From a virus, in IMG/VR virus record IMGVR_UViG_3300027870_000018, positions 1-24,617 of that record: a stretch of 24,617 bases of DNA; one strand, given 5' to 3'. Made by a program: the position numbers and the translations under genes. Each line of letters begins with the position of its first letter. The stretch's first letter is position 1. This document shows, in pieces, positions 1-8,409 of the stretch. The notes under the pieces are model-generated. The model saw only the letters and a program-made list of their open reading frames with translations, did not search any database and was not told the origin of the DNA.

Positions 1-310
1 CAGCCTCGTAGTCGGCGTCTCCAGCGTCGTCTTCGTACTGGTAGGCCGGCATGGCCTCCAGCGCGGAGCGCAAGGGACCGCCGCCTTCCAGGGGCAGCAG
101 CACATCAAGCTCTTCCACGGTGCGGGCCAGCACCACCAGGTGCACGTCGTGCTGGCTGTAGCCGCCGTTAGCACACCAGGATTCTTCGGGCCTGGTGTCC
201 ACGTCGAACACGGCGGCGGGCCATTGGGGGTTGGGCGGCAGCTCCACCGCCCAGGTGTTGTTGAGGGCGGGCGTGAGAGCTGCTGTCAGCAGCTGGTGAA
301 CGGTGGTCAT
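1..310 (-). CDS. Tail completion-like protein (DUF3168-like), partial
   Basis: The ATG at 310 overlaps the TGA of the preceding gp10-like gene as ATGA, and the frame stays open to the left edge, so about 103 residues are visible and the C-terminus is missing. It begins MTTVHQLLTAAL and continues with NPQWPAAVFDVDTRPEESW. The short N-terminal helix, the 'P.a.F.v' strand and the position directly after gp10 resemble DUF3168 tail completion or terminator proteins, which cap the tail at the head-tail joint. The family call rests on position and general pattern, not on a diagnostic motif. The acidic stretch near the window edge (YEDDAGDADYE) is not typical and may be a loop. Confidence 0.6.
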   Translation of the reverse strand, partial: MTTVHQLLTAALTPALNNTWAVELPPNPQWPAAVFDVDTRPEESWCANGGYSQHDVHLVVLARTVEELDVLLPLEGGGPLRSALEAMPAYQYEDDAGDADYEA

Positions 311-927
311 GGTTTGCGGGCTTTGTCGTGTTCTTTTTGCAGACGGTCGGCCATGGCTTGAATGGCTTCTTCCTTGCCCTGCTCCAGCGCGGGTCCTATG
401 AAAGGCTTCGCCGCCACCTCGCCCGTCGCTGCCGCACGCCTCGCTCTGAGGCCTGCGCCGGAACGATCCCGAGTGCGTGTCACCACCTTGCCGTTGCGAA
501 GGCGCTGCTGATAGGTCGTCGTGCTGTCTTCCACGGGGGCGCGCCCGACGATCTTGTGGCCCTTCTCTACCCAGCGCCAGTAATAGGGGTCGTTCTCATA
601 CTTGACGCCGATGCGCCCGCTCTTCATGACAACCAGCCGCTTTCCCGACTTTTTGGCCTTGCCAGTCAGATTGCGCCCATGCCGTACGCCCAGGTTGTAC
701 TGGGTAGTTCCTGGTGGCGCCTGTGGCTCACGCTTGATTGCGATGTTCTTCAACATCACGCCGGTTTTGACCGACCCATTCGCTTGAGCAATACCCTTGG
801 CCCTGCGCTTGAGAACGGACCCAGCGGCCGCGACCATCACGCGACTGGTGCGTGTTTCCATTCCGGTCTTCAGCTCACGGAACGACGCGGACATTTCGCC
901 AATGCCGAGGATCTCGGTTTTAGCCAT
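307..927 (-). CDS. HK97 gp10-like head-tail joining protein
   Basis: The protein has 206 residues from the ATG at 927 (MAKTEILGIGEM). The frame extends upstream to 978, but that extension overlaps the preceding gene heavily and has no ribosome site. The N-terminal segment (roughly residues 8-60, SASFRELKTGMETRTSRVM...AGSVLKRRAKGIA) is the usual opening of HK97 gp10-family proteins, which sit at the head-tail interface. The middle contains ENDPYYWRWVEKGHK, matching the conserved 'Y....E.G' region of the family, and the end has AKPFIGPAL, another family hallmark. It is rich in Arg and Lys. It starts just inside the end of the head closure gene and ends with an ATGA overlap into the next gene. 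Confidence 0.82.
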   Translation of the reverse strand: MAKTEILGIGEMSASFRELKTGMETRTSRVMVAAAGSVLKRRAKGIAQANGSVKTGVMLKNIAIKREPQAPPGTTQYNLGVRHGRNLTGKAKKSGKRLVVMKSGRIGVKYENDPYYWRWVEKGHKIVGRAPVEDSTTTYQQRLRNGKVVTRTRDRSGAGLRARRAAATGEVAAKPFIGPALEQGKEEAIQAMADRLQKEHDKARKP

Positions 928-1252
928 CGTTCTGCCCCGTGTCGCAAGTAAGCACCATCCAGCCGCGCGAGTTTGCAAGCGGCTTCACGTGCTGGATGTC
1001 GAAGACCTTGCCCCTGTGGCGCACGCGCATGGTCTCCAGAAGATCGTCGCGCAGGCGTATCAGGAACTCCACCCGCGCCACTGCGACTTCGCCGCCAGCG
1101 CTAGAGGCCTTGCGTTCGGTGCCGGAGTAGTCCGTGCGTTTGGCCCACACGGTTGTGTGCAGTACCCAGGCTTTTTGCATCCCGCCTGATGCGCCCTTGG
1201 CAAGCTGCAGGCTGTCGATGTTGATCCGGGTGTCGAGGTCCTGCGAGTTCAT
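920..1252 (-). CDS. Phage head closure protein (head-tail adaptor)
   Basis: The protein has 110 residues and starts MNSQDLDTRINI at the ATG at 1252, one base after the stop of the connector gene. It lies between the gp6-like connector and the gp10-like gene, exactly where the SPP1 gp16 / HK97 gp7-type head closure protein is found. The visible pattern 'R..........G......W...TTVWAKR.D' followed by 'VEFLIRLRDDLLETMRVRHRGKVFDIQHVKP' fits the family: a beta-barrel with the conserved 'F.IR.R......RV...G..Y.I..V' core near residues 60-90. The product seals the portal channel after packaging. Much longer reading in this frame toward 1543 is an antisense-like extension over the connector gene and was not used. 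Confidence 0.78.
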   Translation of the reverse strand: MNSQDLDTRINIDSLQLAKGASGGMQKAWVLHTTVWAKRTDYSGTERKASSAGGEVAVARVEFLIRLRDDLLETMRVRHRGKVFDIQHVKPLANSRGWMVLTCDTGQNDG

Positions 1253-1253
1253 C

Positions 1254-1568
1254 TCAGGCCCCCATGTTCCGGCGCATACGCAACATGTTGAGCGCGCCCG
1301 CCTCCTTGCGCTCCCGGTCCTGCGTGCTGTTGTTACCCACCAGCACGTCCACCAGCAGGATCTGAGCGGCAATGATGTCGGGCGTGCAGATGATGCCCCG
1401 CAGGTCAGCCGCGGCCTCACGGGCTGCAGCGTCTTCATACAGGGCACCGTCCAGGAATGCGACGGCCTGCGCGTGCGCCTGGTCGATGGCGTTGCCGATG
1501 TCACCGTCCAGGCTGTCGTCAAGCCGCAGGCGCAGGATGGCATCGGCCGGTGTCGGTTTGATGGGCAT
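1254..1568 (-). CDS. gp6-like head-tail connector protein
   Basis: The protein has 104 residues (MPIKPTPADAILRLRLDDS). The early LRLDDS...DGDIGNAIDQAHAQAVAFLDGAL pattern and the later DIIAAQILLVDVLVGNN helix match the all-helical gp6-like connector proteins that form the ring under the portal in HK97-type virions. The length is typical for the family (about 95-110). The ATG at 1568 is preceded by an AAGG sequence. The gene starts 11 bases after the stop of the Ala/Pro-rich protein and ends one base before the head closure start, so it is part of the same late operon. Confidence 0.8.
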   Translation of the reverse strand: MPIKPTPADAILRLRLDDSLDGDIGNAIDQAHAQAVAFLDGALYEDAAAREAAADLRGIICTPDIIAAQILLVDVLVGNNSTQDRERKEAGALNMLRMRRNMGA

Positions 1569-1579
1569 GCCTTCGCGCC

Positions 1580-2005
1580 TTACTTCTTCGCCGTCGGTGC
1601 CTTACGCGGCGCTGGGGCCTTCGCAACCGTCGCGGGCGCCGCGGCCGGTGCGGGCACCTCGGATGCAATCGCCTTCTGAGCAGCACTATCTGCATTGGCT
1701 GCCGACTCTGCATGCGGATTCCAGACAGCCCGGTCCGCACTAGCAGTTACAGCTACAGCAGCAGCAATTTCCTCCGGCGTGCTTTTAGCGGCGTAGCCGG
1801 TCGGTGGATAGTTCACAGCCAAATAGCCTGCTTCCACATACTCCTGCACGGTGGGGCCATCGTCGCGCAGGGTCGACACAGGCGCTGTGCCGCCCTCTTG
1901 CACGCGCTCGGCAGTGCCGGCGTCAATAAATTGCTGAGCGCGCTGGCTGTCCAGGCGCACCACATCACCCGCGCGTGGATCGGGTTTCACGAACTTGATC
2001 AACAT
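1580..2005 (-). CDS. Small head-module protein with Ala/Pro-rich tail
   Basis: The protein has 141 residues and starts MLIKFVKPDPRAGDVVRL. The ATG at 2005 has a good ribosome site, AGGAG, seven bases upstream. The first about 70 residues look folded. They contain GDVVRLDSQRAQQFIDAGTAERV, a pattern seen in short phage head proteins encoded between capsid and connector genes. The last about 75 residues are low-complexity and rich in Ala, Pro and Lys (ending APRKAPTAKK), and are probably disordered. No enzyme motif is visible. Its place in the operon suggests a virion or assembly role, but the function is not known. Confidence 0.7.
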   Translation of the reverse strand: MLIKFVKPDPRAGDVVRLDSQRAQQFIDAGTAERVQEGGTAPVSTLRDDGPTVQEYVEAGYLAVNYPPTGYAAKSTPEEIAAAVAVTASADRAVWNPHAESAANADSAAQKAIASEVPAPAAAPATVAKAPAPRKAPTAKK

Positions 2006-2062
2006 GCTGATCTCCTGGTGGTAAGTGGAAAGCCTCGGCCGAAGCCGAGGCCGCCGATCTCG

Positions 2063-2416
2063 TCAAGCAGCTTCGCCCTTGATCGAGAAGGTGAAGTTGG
2101 GCGTGGTGCCGCCCACTGTCCAGGCCGCGCGCACGAAGCGGTCGATTGGGACGCTGACGCGCTGTTGCCCTACTGCCGTCACTTGCGTGAAGGTGTGAGC
2201 AGTGCGCCAGGTCGTACCGTCGTGGCTGGTCTGGATGACGACATCGAGGGTCGGGGTGGTGCCGCTGCGCGCCGTAACGTCCAGCAGCACCCGCGCCGTG
2301 CCCTTGTCGCCCACTTCCACCACAGCACCGTTGCCGGTTGCTGTGCGCGCCGCGCTGGCCGCAAGGGTCAGCGCGCGCGTCGCGGCCCATCGGCCGCTTT
2401 TGGTGTTGTAGCCCAT
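2063..2416 (-). CDS. Probable head decoration or accessory structural protein
   Basis: The protein has 117 residues from the ATG at 2416 (MGYNTKSGRW), four bases after the capsid stop codon. A GTG start at 2443 would add nine residues but overlaps the capsid gene. The sequence is almost entirely alternating beta-strand pattern (GAVVEVGDKGTARVLLDVTA, PTLDVVIQTSHDGTTWRTAHTF), ending in FTFSIKGEAA. Together with its position directly after the major capsid gene, this suggests an Ig-like or beta-sandwich protein that binds the capsid surface. This is inference from composition and order; I do not recognise a named family. Confidence 0.65.
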   Translation of the reverse strand: MGYNTKSGRWAATRALTLAASAARTATGNGAVVEVGDKGTARVLLDVTARSGTTPTLDVVIQTSHDGTTWRTAHTFTQVTAVGQQRVSVPIDRFVRAAWTVGGTTPNFTFSIKGEAA

Positions 2417-2420
2417 GGCG

Positions 2421-3779
2421 TTAAGGCACCAGGCCGAAGTCACCGTAGATGAACGCCTCGGGACGGTATACCGCCAACGCCAGGCGTTCCTCGGCCAGGA
2501 TGGTCACCAGGTTCTTAGTGAAGTCGTCTTCGTTTTCCGTAGCGACTTCCACGCGGGCCTGCCAGCGGTCGAACACCTGCGCGCCCATCTGGAAGGCACC
2601 GGCCAGGAACTTGTCCACAGCAATGGCCTGGGTGGTCACCACCGGGCGATTCCACAGCGTGGCGCCAATGACGCCCTGAGGGTTGCCAATGATGTAGCGG
2701 CCGGTGGAGTCCTTGGTCAGCTCGATACGCGCCCAGTCGATGGGGTTGAGCACCATACCGGTAGATGGATACTCGGCCAGCTCGGCCTGCAGCAGCGCCA
2801 GGCGCAGCATGTCGATCTGGGTGGAATCAACCATTCCCAGGGGGTCCAGAAAGGCAGTGGCTTGCGGGATGATGCCCAGCAGGTTCTGACCGGTGCCGTC
2901 GCCGCTCAGCAGTTGCTGCTCTTCCTTATAGGCCAGGCCGTAGCGTCCGCGGTGGTCGATCAGGCTTGCCAGCTGCGGTGCGTCGCTGAGGATCTGGCGC
3001 GAGGCCTTGAAGAAGTGCGCGATGACCTTTGCGGTTGTGGTGACCAGGTCGTACTTCACGCTGGACTCGGGCTTCTTCGCGCCTTCCGCGACCGGTGCCG
3101 CGTTATTGGTGAACCCGGTTTCCTTGACGTACTCCAGCGCGCTGCCCTCCATCGCGCCGGGCGAGATCAGATCACGCACAGTCATGCGGCGCTCCGGGAG
3201 GCCCAACACGCCACCCAAGCGGGTGGTTTGCACCAGGTCACCAGCAGAGCCGTCAGCATCGGTGGTGAGGCTGGTGATCGCGGCCTTCACCGGCATATCG
3301 ACGCGGCCACGTGGCGTGGTCTTGGCCAGGAAGGCCTTGACTTCCTCGTTCTCCACGAAGCGCTGACCCAGCGACTGGTTGGAGGCAGCGCCCGTACCAT
3401 TGCCGTTCGCCTGAATCTGGGCCAAGGCTTGCTCTGCCGCCTTCAGATTGGCCTGCAGCTCGCCCTGCTTGATCAGCATCTCGTCCACCTTCTCCTTGTT
3501 GGCGGTGGACATCTGGACGCCCTTGGCAGCTTCTGCCAGCGCCTTCTCCCCAGCCTCCTTCACCTGGCCGCTGATCTTGTCCAGCGCAGCCTTGATCTCG
3601 GTGGGGTTGAAGTTCTGGGTGTCGCCCAGGATGGCGGCGCCGCCCAGAGCCAGAGCGATGTCTGGATGCGCCAGCAAGAAGGCGTGAATGGGAGCGGCTA
3701 CATCGACCCCCATGGCTTGGGCGCCGAGCGACACGGCGCAGAGGGCGATCAGGGCGACCGCGATGATTTTGCGTTGCAT
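2421..3779 (-). CDS. HK97-family major capsid protein with hydrophobic N-terminus
   Basis: The protein has 452 residues. Residues 57-125 (from FNPTEIKAALDKI) form the charged, coiled-coil-like delta or scaffold segment. The mature capsid fold follows, including GDLVQTTRLGGVLGLPERRMTVRDLISPG near residues 180-210 and the C-terminal FMGAQVFDRWQARVEVATEN...RLALAVYRPEAF typical of phage capsid family proteins. Unusually, residues 4-22 (KIIAVALIALCAVSLGAQA) look like a Sec-type signal or membrane segment, and residues 28-51 are hydrophobic too. The start at 3779 has an upstream AAAGG at a reasonable distance, so the extension appears genuine. It would be removed if the neighbouring ClpP-like protease cleaves the delta segment, as in HK97-type maturation. 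Confidence 0.9.
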   Translation of the reverse strand: MQRKIIAVALIALCAVSLGAQAMGVDVAAPIHAFLLAHPDIALALGGAAILGDTQNFNPTEIKAALDKISGQVKEAGEKALAEAAKGVQMSTANKEKVDEMLIKQGELQANLKAAEQALAQIQANGNGTGAASNQSLGQRFVENEEVKAFLAKTTPRGRVDMPVKAAITSLTTDADGSAGDLVQTTRLGGVLGLPERRMTVRDLISPGAMEGSALEYVKETGFTNNAAPVAEGAKKPESSVKYDLVTTTAKVIAHFFKASRQILSDAPQLASLIDHRGRYGLAYKEEQQLLSGDGTGQNLLGIIPQATAFLDPLGMVDSTQIDMLRLALLQAELAEYPSTGMVLNPIDWARIELTKDSTGRYIIGNPQGVIGATLWNRPVVTTQAIAVDKFLAGAFQMGAQVFDRWQARVEVATENEDDFTKNLVTILAEERLALAVYRPEAFIYGDFGLVP

Positions 3780-3806
3780 GGTGTGTTTACCTTTCAGGTG
3801 GGTGAG

Positions 3807-4667
3807 TTAAGAGAGCGAGAAATCACGGAGCGCGGAGAGCACTTCGGCACCTTGATGGGCCGAAGCGCGTTCGGTGGGATCGCCCGCACCGCTGCCAGCG
3901 GGATCGCCCGCGCTGGACTTGAATTCGGAGATGAGGCGCATGGCCTCTGACTTGGGGATGCCGCTGGCGCGCAGGGCGGCCTCCAGCCGCCGGGCCGCGT
4001 GGGCTTGCGCCTTGGCGTCGCCCTGCCCCACCTGGTCGGAGGGCAGCAGCTCATCCGCGAAGCCTTGCTCGATGGCAGCGCTGCCGCCGATCCAGGACTC
4101 GGCATCCATCAGCTTGGCGATGGCCTTGAGTTCTGCACCGGTGCGGGCCACGTAGATATCGGCCATGGCGGCGTCGAAAGGCTCCAGCCAGTCGGCGATT
4201 TCTCGCAGGTCGATGCGGTTGCCCGCAGCCACCACCCAGCTGTTGTGCACCATGAAGAACGCGGCACGCGCGATCTGTACGTTGTCCCCAGCCATGGCAA
4301 TGATGCTGGCGGCCGATGCCGCCATGCCCAGTACCTTCACGGTCACATCACCCTTGTGCTCACGCAGCAGGTTGTAGATGGCCAGGCCTTCAAACATATC
4401 GCCGCCCGGGCTGTTGAGGTTGACCGTGACCGGGCCGGCACCCAGGGTGCGCAGGGCCGATGCAACGCGCCGAGCGGTGACGCCCTCGCCCGTCCAGTAG
4501 TCGTAGCCGATGGCGTCGTAGATGCTGATGCTGCGGTCTTGCTCATCCTCTGCAGCGGACGCCTTCAGTCCGGGGTTCCAGCGCTCAAAAGCGCGGGGAA
4601 GGATCTCGCTGCGCACGCTGGCGCTTGGCCTGCCCATCGGGGCGGCCGGTAGGTTCTTCACGCTCAT
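3807..4667 (-). CDS. ClpP-like (S14) phage head maturation protease
   Basis: The protein has 286 residues from the ATG at 4667, with an AAAGG site upstream inside the end of the portal gene. The ClpP fold is clear: NLNSPGGDMFEGLAIYNLL near residues 83-101, the nucleophile region GMAASAAS with likely catalytic Ser118, and the catalytic His141 in FFMVHNSW. Acidic residues in EPFDAAMAD (165-170) are candidates for the third catalytic residue. It sits between portal and major capsid, the standard place for the prohead protease, and probably trims the capsid N-terminus. The C-terminal about 80 residues (from QAHAARRLEAALRASG) are a variable tail rich in Ala, Ser and Gly that may act as internal scaffold. 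Confidence 0.92.
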   Translation of the reverse strand: MSVKNLPAAPMGRPSASVRSEILPRAFERWNPGLKASAAEDEQDRSISIYDAIGYDYWTGEGVTARRVASALRTLGAGPVTVNLNSPGGDMFEGLAIYNLLREHKGDVTVKVLGMAASAASIIAMAGDNVQIARAAFFMVHNSWVVAAGNRIDLREIADWLEPFDAAMADIYVARTGAELKAIAKLMDAESWIGGSAAIEQGFADELLPSDQVGQGDAKAQAHAARRLEAALRASGIPKSEAMRLISEFKSSAGDPAGSGAGDPTERASAHQGAEVLSALRDFSLS

Positions 4668-4669
4668 GG

Positions 4670-5980
4670 TCAGCCTTTCTGCGGCTCGGTTTCGTTGCTG
4701 AAGCCCAGCCAGGCGCGTAGCGATGCGCGCGCCTGCTGGTCGGTGGTGGATGCCTGGCCCAGGGCATCCAGGGTGGTCATGGCCGATTGCACGGTGAGTA
4801 CCGCAGCGTTGCCACCCAGGGGGTCGCGGTCTTCCAGCTCGCGCACTTCGTCGCGGGTCAAGATGCCGTTGTTGACCATGGCGGTGTAGAAAGCAGCGCG
4901 GCCAGCGCTATCAGCCCGCAGCAGGCCTTCTACGGCAAACTTTGGGTAGAACCGCGTGCGCTCACCAGGAGTGAGCAGATCCTTGCTGATGGCCTGCTCA
5001 ATGCGCTTGAGCCAGGGGCCGAGCGTGAACATCAGGAAAGCGAGCATCTGCTGCTCGATACCGCTGCCCCAGCTGGTGGACTTCTCGGTGTGGCCCACCA
5101 TCCAGGGCGGTGTGCGAAACCAGCGGCAGATCTCCTCAACACTCCAGCCACGGGACTCCAACAGCTGCACGTCCTTCGGGTTGATGGTCAGAGGCTTGAC
5201 GTCGATGCCGCCTTCGAGCAGCGGGGTCTGGCCCTTTTCCAACAAGCCCAGCACGTTCTCGCGGAAGCTGTCGCGCTGCTCTTTCTTCAGGAACTCTTTG
5301 AACGTGTAGTAGATGTTTTGCAACGCGCCGTTGCGGAACACCTTGCCCGCAGCCTTGTCGGCAGCGATTGCCTGGCCGAATACAGCCGAGCCGTACTGCA
5401 CCACGCTGACGCCGTTTTTGCCATCCAGCGAGAAGCCCGGAATGGTCCAGACACGAGCGGCTGGGATGATGCGGCGTGTGCCGTTGTCGTCGGTGTAGTG
5501 CCACTCCAGGACGACGTTGCCCTGACGCTTGTGAGGGTTCAGCCGGTCTGGGTTGAGAAACACCAAGCCGACCAGGCGCCCGTTGAAGATCAGCTTTTCA
5601 GCACGGCCTGCGCCGCGCAGCAGCATGGCCGAAACCATTGACTCCCAAAACACCGCCGCCGTAGCGTCTGGGTTCGGCACGTCATGCAGAACGCTATAAA
5701 GCGGGTGCTGTTGCGCCAGGCGCTTGCCGCTGTCCCCCGTTCGCTCATAGATGCTGAGCGGCAGCGTGGCGATGGTCTCGGCAATCAGTCGCACGCACGC
5801 CCATACTGCAGAGATCTGCAGCATGGTGCGCGGGCTGATCGTGACGCCGGTGACGTTGTCCGAGCCCATCACCGCGGCCATGCCAGACACATCGCTGACG
5901 CTGACACCGTCGCCGCCGAACAGCGCGGTGACGGCTGCGCGGATGCGGCCTTGTCGGCGTTGTGCGGTTGGTTTCTTCAT
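4670..5980 (-). CDS. HK97-family portal protein
   Basis: The protein has 436 residues and starts MKKPTAQRRQGRIRAAV. The ATG at 5980 overlaps the TGA of the large terminase as ATGA. Family hallmarks are visible in order: SAVWACVRLIAETIATLPLSIYE near residues 50-75, HPLYSVLHDVPNPDATAAVFWESMV near 90-115, and EEICRWFRTPPWMVGHTEKSTSWGSGIEQQMLAFLMFTLGPWLKRIEQAI in the C-terminal half, which is diagnostic for HK97-type portals. The dodecameric portal forms the DNA entry channel and docks the terminase. The length is normal for the family (about 390-450). It ends two bases before the protease gene start. Confidence 0.95.
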   Translation of the reverse strand: MKKPTAQRRQGRIRAAVTALFGGDGVSVSDVSGMAAVMGSDNVTGVTISPRTMLQISAVWACVRLIAETIATLPLSIYERTGDSGKRLAQQHPLYSVLHDVPNPDATAAVFWESMVSAMLLRGAGRAEKLIFNGRLVGLVFLNPDRLNPHKRQGNVVLEWHYTDDNGTRRIIPAARVWTIPGFSLDGKNGVSVVQYGSAVFGQAIAADKAAGKVFRNGALQNIYYTFKEFLKKEQRDSFRENVLGLLEKGQTPLLEGGIDVKPLTINPKDVQLLESRGWSVEEICRWFRTPPWMVGHTEKSTSWGSGIEQQMLAFLMFTLGPWLKRIEQAISKDLLTPGERTRFYPKFAVEGLLRADSAGRAAFYTAMVNNGILTRDEVRELEDRDPLGGNAAVLTVQSAMTTLDALGQASTTDQQARASLRAWLGFSNETEPQKG

Positions 5981-7728
5981 GGGTTACCTGCTGGTTTTGC
6001 GCCAATGCCTGCGGGCGCGGAAAAGAAACCGTCCCGGTCGCCTTCGTCGGGGGTGTTTGCCAGTGCTCGGCCCAGTGCCATCAGCATGGAGATCACGCCG
6101 TCGATCTTGTTTTCGGGGCGCTCTTTCGTCGGCTGCATCAGCTCGTTGAACTTCGATTGCTTGACCACCAGGTTGCTGACCATCCAGGCCAGCACTGGGT
6201 TGCCTTCGTGCTGAAGCCGGCCCTCCAGCACCAGGTTCTCCACCTGGATCAGTGCCGGGGTGAAGAACATTGCGCGCTGCGCGATCTCGACCAGCGGCAG
6301 GCCTTCCTCGATCAGCTTGCCCGCGAAGTACATGGACAGAGCCGGATCGAAAGCGATCTCCTGCACGTCAAATCGGCGGCAGTACATGCGCATGTCGTCT
6401 GCCACGCAGTCGAAGTCGGTGAGTGCGCCGTCTGTGACCACCACGTAGCCCTGACGGGCCCAGCCTGCCAGGTGGGCGTTTCCGCTTTCCTGTACGGCCA
6501 GCTCGTTCAAGTACAGACGTGTGCACACGTTCCACACGGTGACGGGCTCATGCACGCCATCGGGGCCGGGCCGCAGCACGTCGGACTGCCATGCAAGCGT
6601 GAGCGCCGCAAAGTCCTTTTTCTGCGCAAGGTCCAGGCCCATATACACCCTGGAGCCGTCCGGTATGGCTGCGATGCTCAGCTCAGGCTCCGCACACTTC
6701 TCCCAGGCCCGCATGTCCATCCACGGGCTTTCACCGCTGACCCAAACGTTCAGGCGCTTGGTCAGGAAGTTGGACAGCGCGCTGGGCATGGCCATGGCTT
6801 TGCTGGCCTGCGCCTGCAGCTCATCGAGCTGGACCGACTTGCCCAGGTTCGGGTTGGCCTTGATCCACACCGCCGGGTCGAAATGGTCATCACCATCGTC
6901 CAGCGTGTAGATGATGCCGAACACGCGTTCGTCCTGCACAACTCGGTTCAGGATCTTGGTGATGTGCGTGCGGCGTTCGTAGCAGATGCCGCTGCGGTCG
7001 GTGCCCGCAGTGGTGATGGTCCACAGCAGCGACTGCTCACGCGCGCCGCGCGCGCTGTCGATCACGTCATAAACCGCCCGCGTCTTGTGCGCGTGCAGCT
7101 CATCGAGCAGCGCAAAGTGCACGTTCAAGCCGTCCAGCGTGCTGCCTTCGGCAGCCAGCGGCGCGGCCTTGCTGCTGGTGTGTGCCACCGTCAGGCTGTG
7201 CTGCATGATGGCGACGCCCAGGTGTGTCCGCAGGCCTGGCGAGCGCTCGGCCATGGCCTTGGCATCGTCGAACACGATGCGCGCCTGGTCACGGGTGGTT
7301 GCCGCCGTGTAGCACTCGGCACCGTGTTCGCCGTCAGCGGTGAGCATGTAGAGCAGCAGGCCAGAGCCCTTGGCGCTCTTTCCGTTCTTGCGTGCTTCTT
7401 CTTCGTAGGCCTCCAGGAATCGGCGCAGCCGTGTTTCTCGATGCACCCACCCGAACACTGTGGTCAGGATGAAGCACTGCCAGGGCTCCATCTGCAGCTG
7501 GCGCCCGTCACGCGCCCACTTACCCTTGATGTGGGGCAACAGCTCGATGAAGGCGCACGGGCGCGATGCCCGCTCGGCATCGAACACCCAGGGCCAGTCT
7601 TCACTGGGCTCGCGCGTAAGGTCATCTACTTGGCGTTGGACAGCCAGGCGGACCCATTTGCAGGAGGGGATCGTGCCGCCGAGAACATCGCGCATGTATT
7701 GGTGCGCGCGCTCGACGTATTCGTTCAT
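5977..7728 (-). CDS. Terminase large subunit
   Basis: The protein has 583 residues and belongs to the Terminase_1 / HK97-type large subunits that pump DNA into the prohead and cut concatemers. The N-terminal ATPase shows a Walker A variant, ARKNGKSA (residues 112-119), and Walker B LLDELHAH with Asp209-Glu210. The C-terminal RNase H-like nuclease shows MGLDLAQKKDFAAL, the FDPALSMYFAGKLIEEG segment and the closing KIDGVISMLMALGRAL, supplying the expected acidic residues. The gene overlaps the small terminase by ATGA at its start and the portal gene by ATGA at its end. Length and motif order are normal. Confidence 0.95.
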   Translation of the reverse strand: MNEYVERAHQYMRDVLGGTIPSCKWVRLAVQRQVDDLTREPSEDWPWVFDAERASRPCAFIELLPHIKGKWARDGRQLQMEPWQCFILTTVFGWVHRETRLRRFLEAYEEEARKNGKSAKGSGLLLYMLTADGEHGAECYTAATTRDQARIVFDDAKAMAERSPGLRTHLGVAIMQHSLTVAHTSSKAAPLAAEGSTLDGLNVHFALLDELHAHKTRAVYDVIDSARGAREQSLLWTITTAGTDRSGICYERRTHITKILNRVVQDERVFGIIYTLDDGDDHFDPAVWIKANPNLGKSVQLDELQAQASKAMAMPSALSNFLTKRLNVWVSGESPWMDMRAWEKCAEPELSIAAIPDGSRVYMGLDLAQKKDFAALTLAWQSDVLRPGPDGVHEPVTVWNVCTRLYLNELAVQESGNAHLAGWARQGYVVVTDGALTDFDCVADDMRMYCRRFDVQEIAFDPALSMYFAGKLIEEGLPLVEIAQRAMFFTPALIQVENLVLEGRLQHEGNPVLAWMVSNLVVKQSKFNELMQPTKERPENKIDGVISMLMALGRALANTPDEGDRDGFFSAPAGIGAKPAGNP

Positions 7729-8288
7729 CGGTGGGGATTGCTGAACATGGCGAAGCCTTGGGCTTTCGCTTCGGGTTTGGGGTCCATACCGGGCAGCTCG
7801 GGCTGCACGTAGTTGCTCGCCTGCACCCGGCCACGGGCCGCGGGGCTGAGGCCGAAGTGCATCAGGTAGCGGTTGAGCTGCTCACGCTGCGACTTGATCA
7901 GTTGCACGATTACGCTTTGCTGGGCGTAGCCGCTGGGGGTTACCGAGTAGCTGACCTCGTACACCGCGTCGGGGTACTCCATGCCCGCGTCGACCTTGGC
8001 ATTCACCTTGCCGTTGAAAGATGTCTCCAGCTCGGCCAGCCGCCCGGCAGCTTGGCAGTAGAGCGCGAGGGCCGAGCGATCCAGGCCGCTGATCAGGCCC
8101 AGCTCTTCCAGCAGCGGCGTGATGCGCTTCCACTCCTTCCGGGCTTCGATACCCAGGTGCTTCGGTGGACTCGGGATTTCAATGCGGGGATTGATGCCGG
8201 CCGTCAAGTCCAACGCCCGATTCTTGGTGCGGTCCGACATCGGATTGGGCAGCGGCCCCCGCGAACCAAGAGCATGAACTTGTGCCAT
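7725..8288 (-). CDS. P27-family terminase small subunit
   Basis: The protein has 187 residues from the ATG at 8288 (MAQVHALGSRGPLPN). This start is chosen because a perfect GGAGGT lies four to five bases upstream; an in-frame TTG at 8300 would sit on the ribosome site itself. The segment PPKHLGIEARKEWKRITPLLEELGLISGLDRSALALYC (residues about 40-80) is the signature of P27-family small terminases, which recognise the packaging site and recruit the large subunit. The C-terminal region contains PELPGMDPKPEAKAQGF. The stop overlaps the large terminase start. Confidence 0.92.
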   Translation of the reverse strand: MAQVHALGSRGPLPNPMSDRTKNRALDLTAGINPRIEIPSPPKHLGIEARKEWKRITPLLEELGLISGLDRSALALYCQAAGRLAELETSFNGKVNAKVDAGMEYPDAVYEVSYSVTPSGYAQQSVIVQLIKSQREQLNRYLMHFGLSPAARGRVQASNYVQPELPGMDPKPEAKAQGFAMFSNPHR

Positions 8289-8316
8289 ATCAACCTCCAA
8301 TGCAGAGGCAGGGAGT

Positions 8317-8409
8317 ACCCCCCCCCTCCAAAACTATCGCGCGTAAAAATTTGACTAGGCGGTCGGTTTCCGCTTCGAGGGTTCCAGACTTTTGACACCC
8401 CCCCCCTCC
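8317..8409 (-). repeat. Paired G9 tracts upstream of small terminase (cos candidate)
   Basis: The 13-base sequence ACCCCCCCCCTCC occurs at 8317-8329 and again at 8397-8409 in the same orientation, 80 bases apart, in the 147-base gap between HNH and small terminase. On the transcribed strand each copy reads GGAGGGGGGGGGT. In many HNH-carrying HK97-type phages the cos site lies close to the HNH and small terminase genes, so this gap is a reasonable place for terminase binding or cleavage. The function is inference; the repeat itself is directly visible. Confidence 0.5.

Noticed and set aside
3308-3317. GCCACGTGGC as another member of the palindrome family
   Set aside because: Only the CACGTG centre is shared; the flanking TGCA and TGCA arms are missing. 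The same applies to CACGTG at 12034, 16180, 18220 and 21163.
2415-3950. Long plus-strand open frame (511 codons) over the capsid gene
   Set aside because: It is the antisense shadow of the well-supported capsid gene. Its translation shows no coherent domain and its composition mirrors codon positions of the capsid frame.
5962-7812. Long plus-strand open frame (616 codons) over the large terminase
   Set aside because: Antisense to a clear terminase with Walker and nuclease motifs. High GC content leaves long open frames on the opposite strand.
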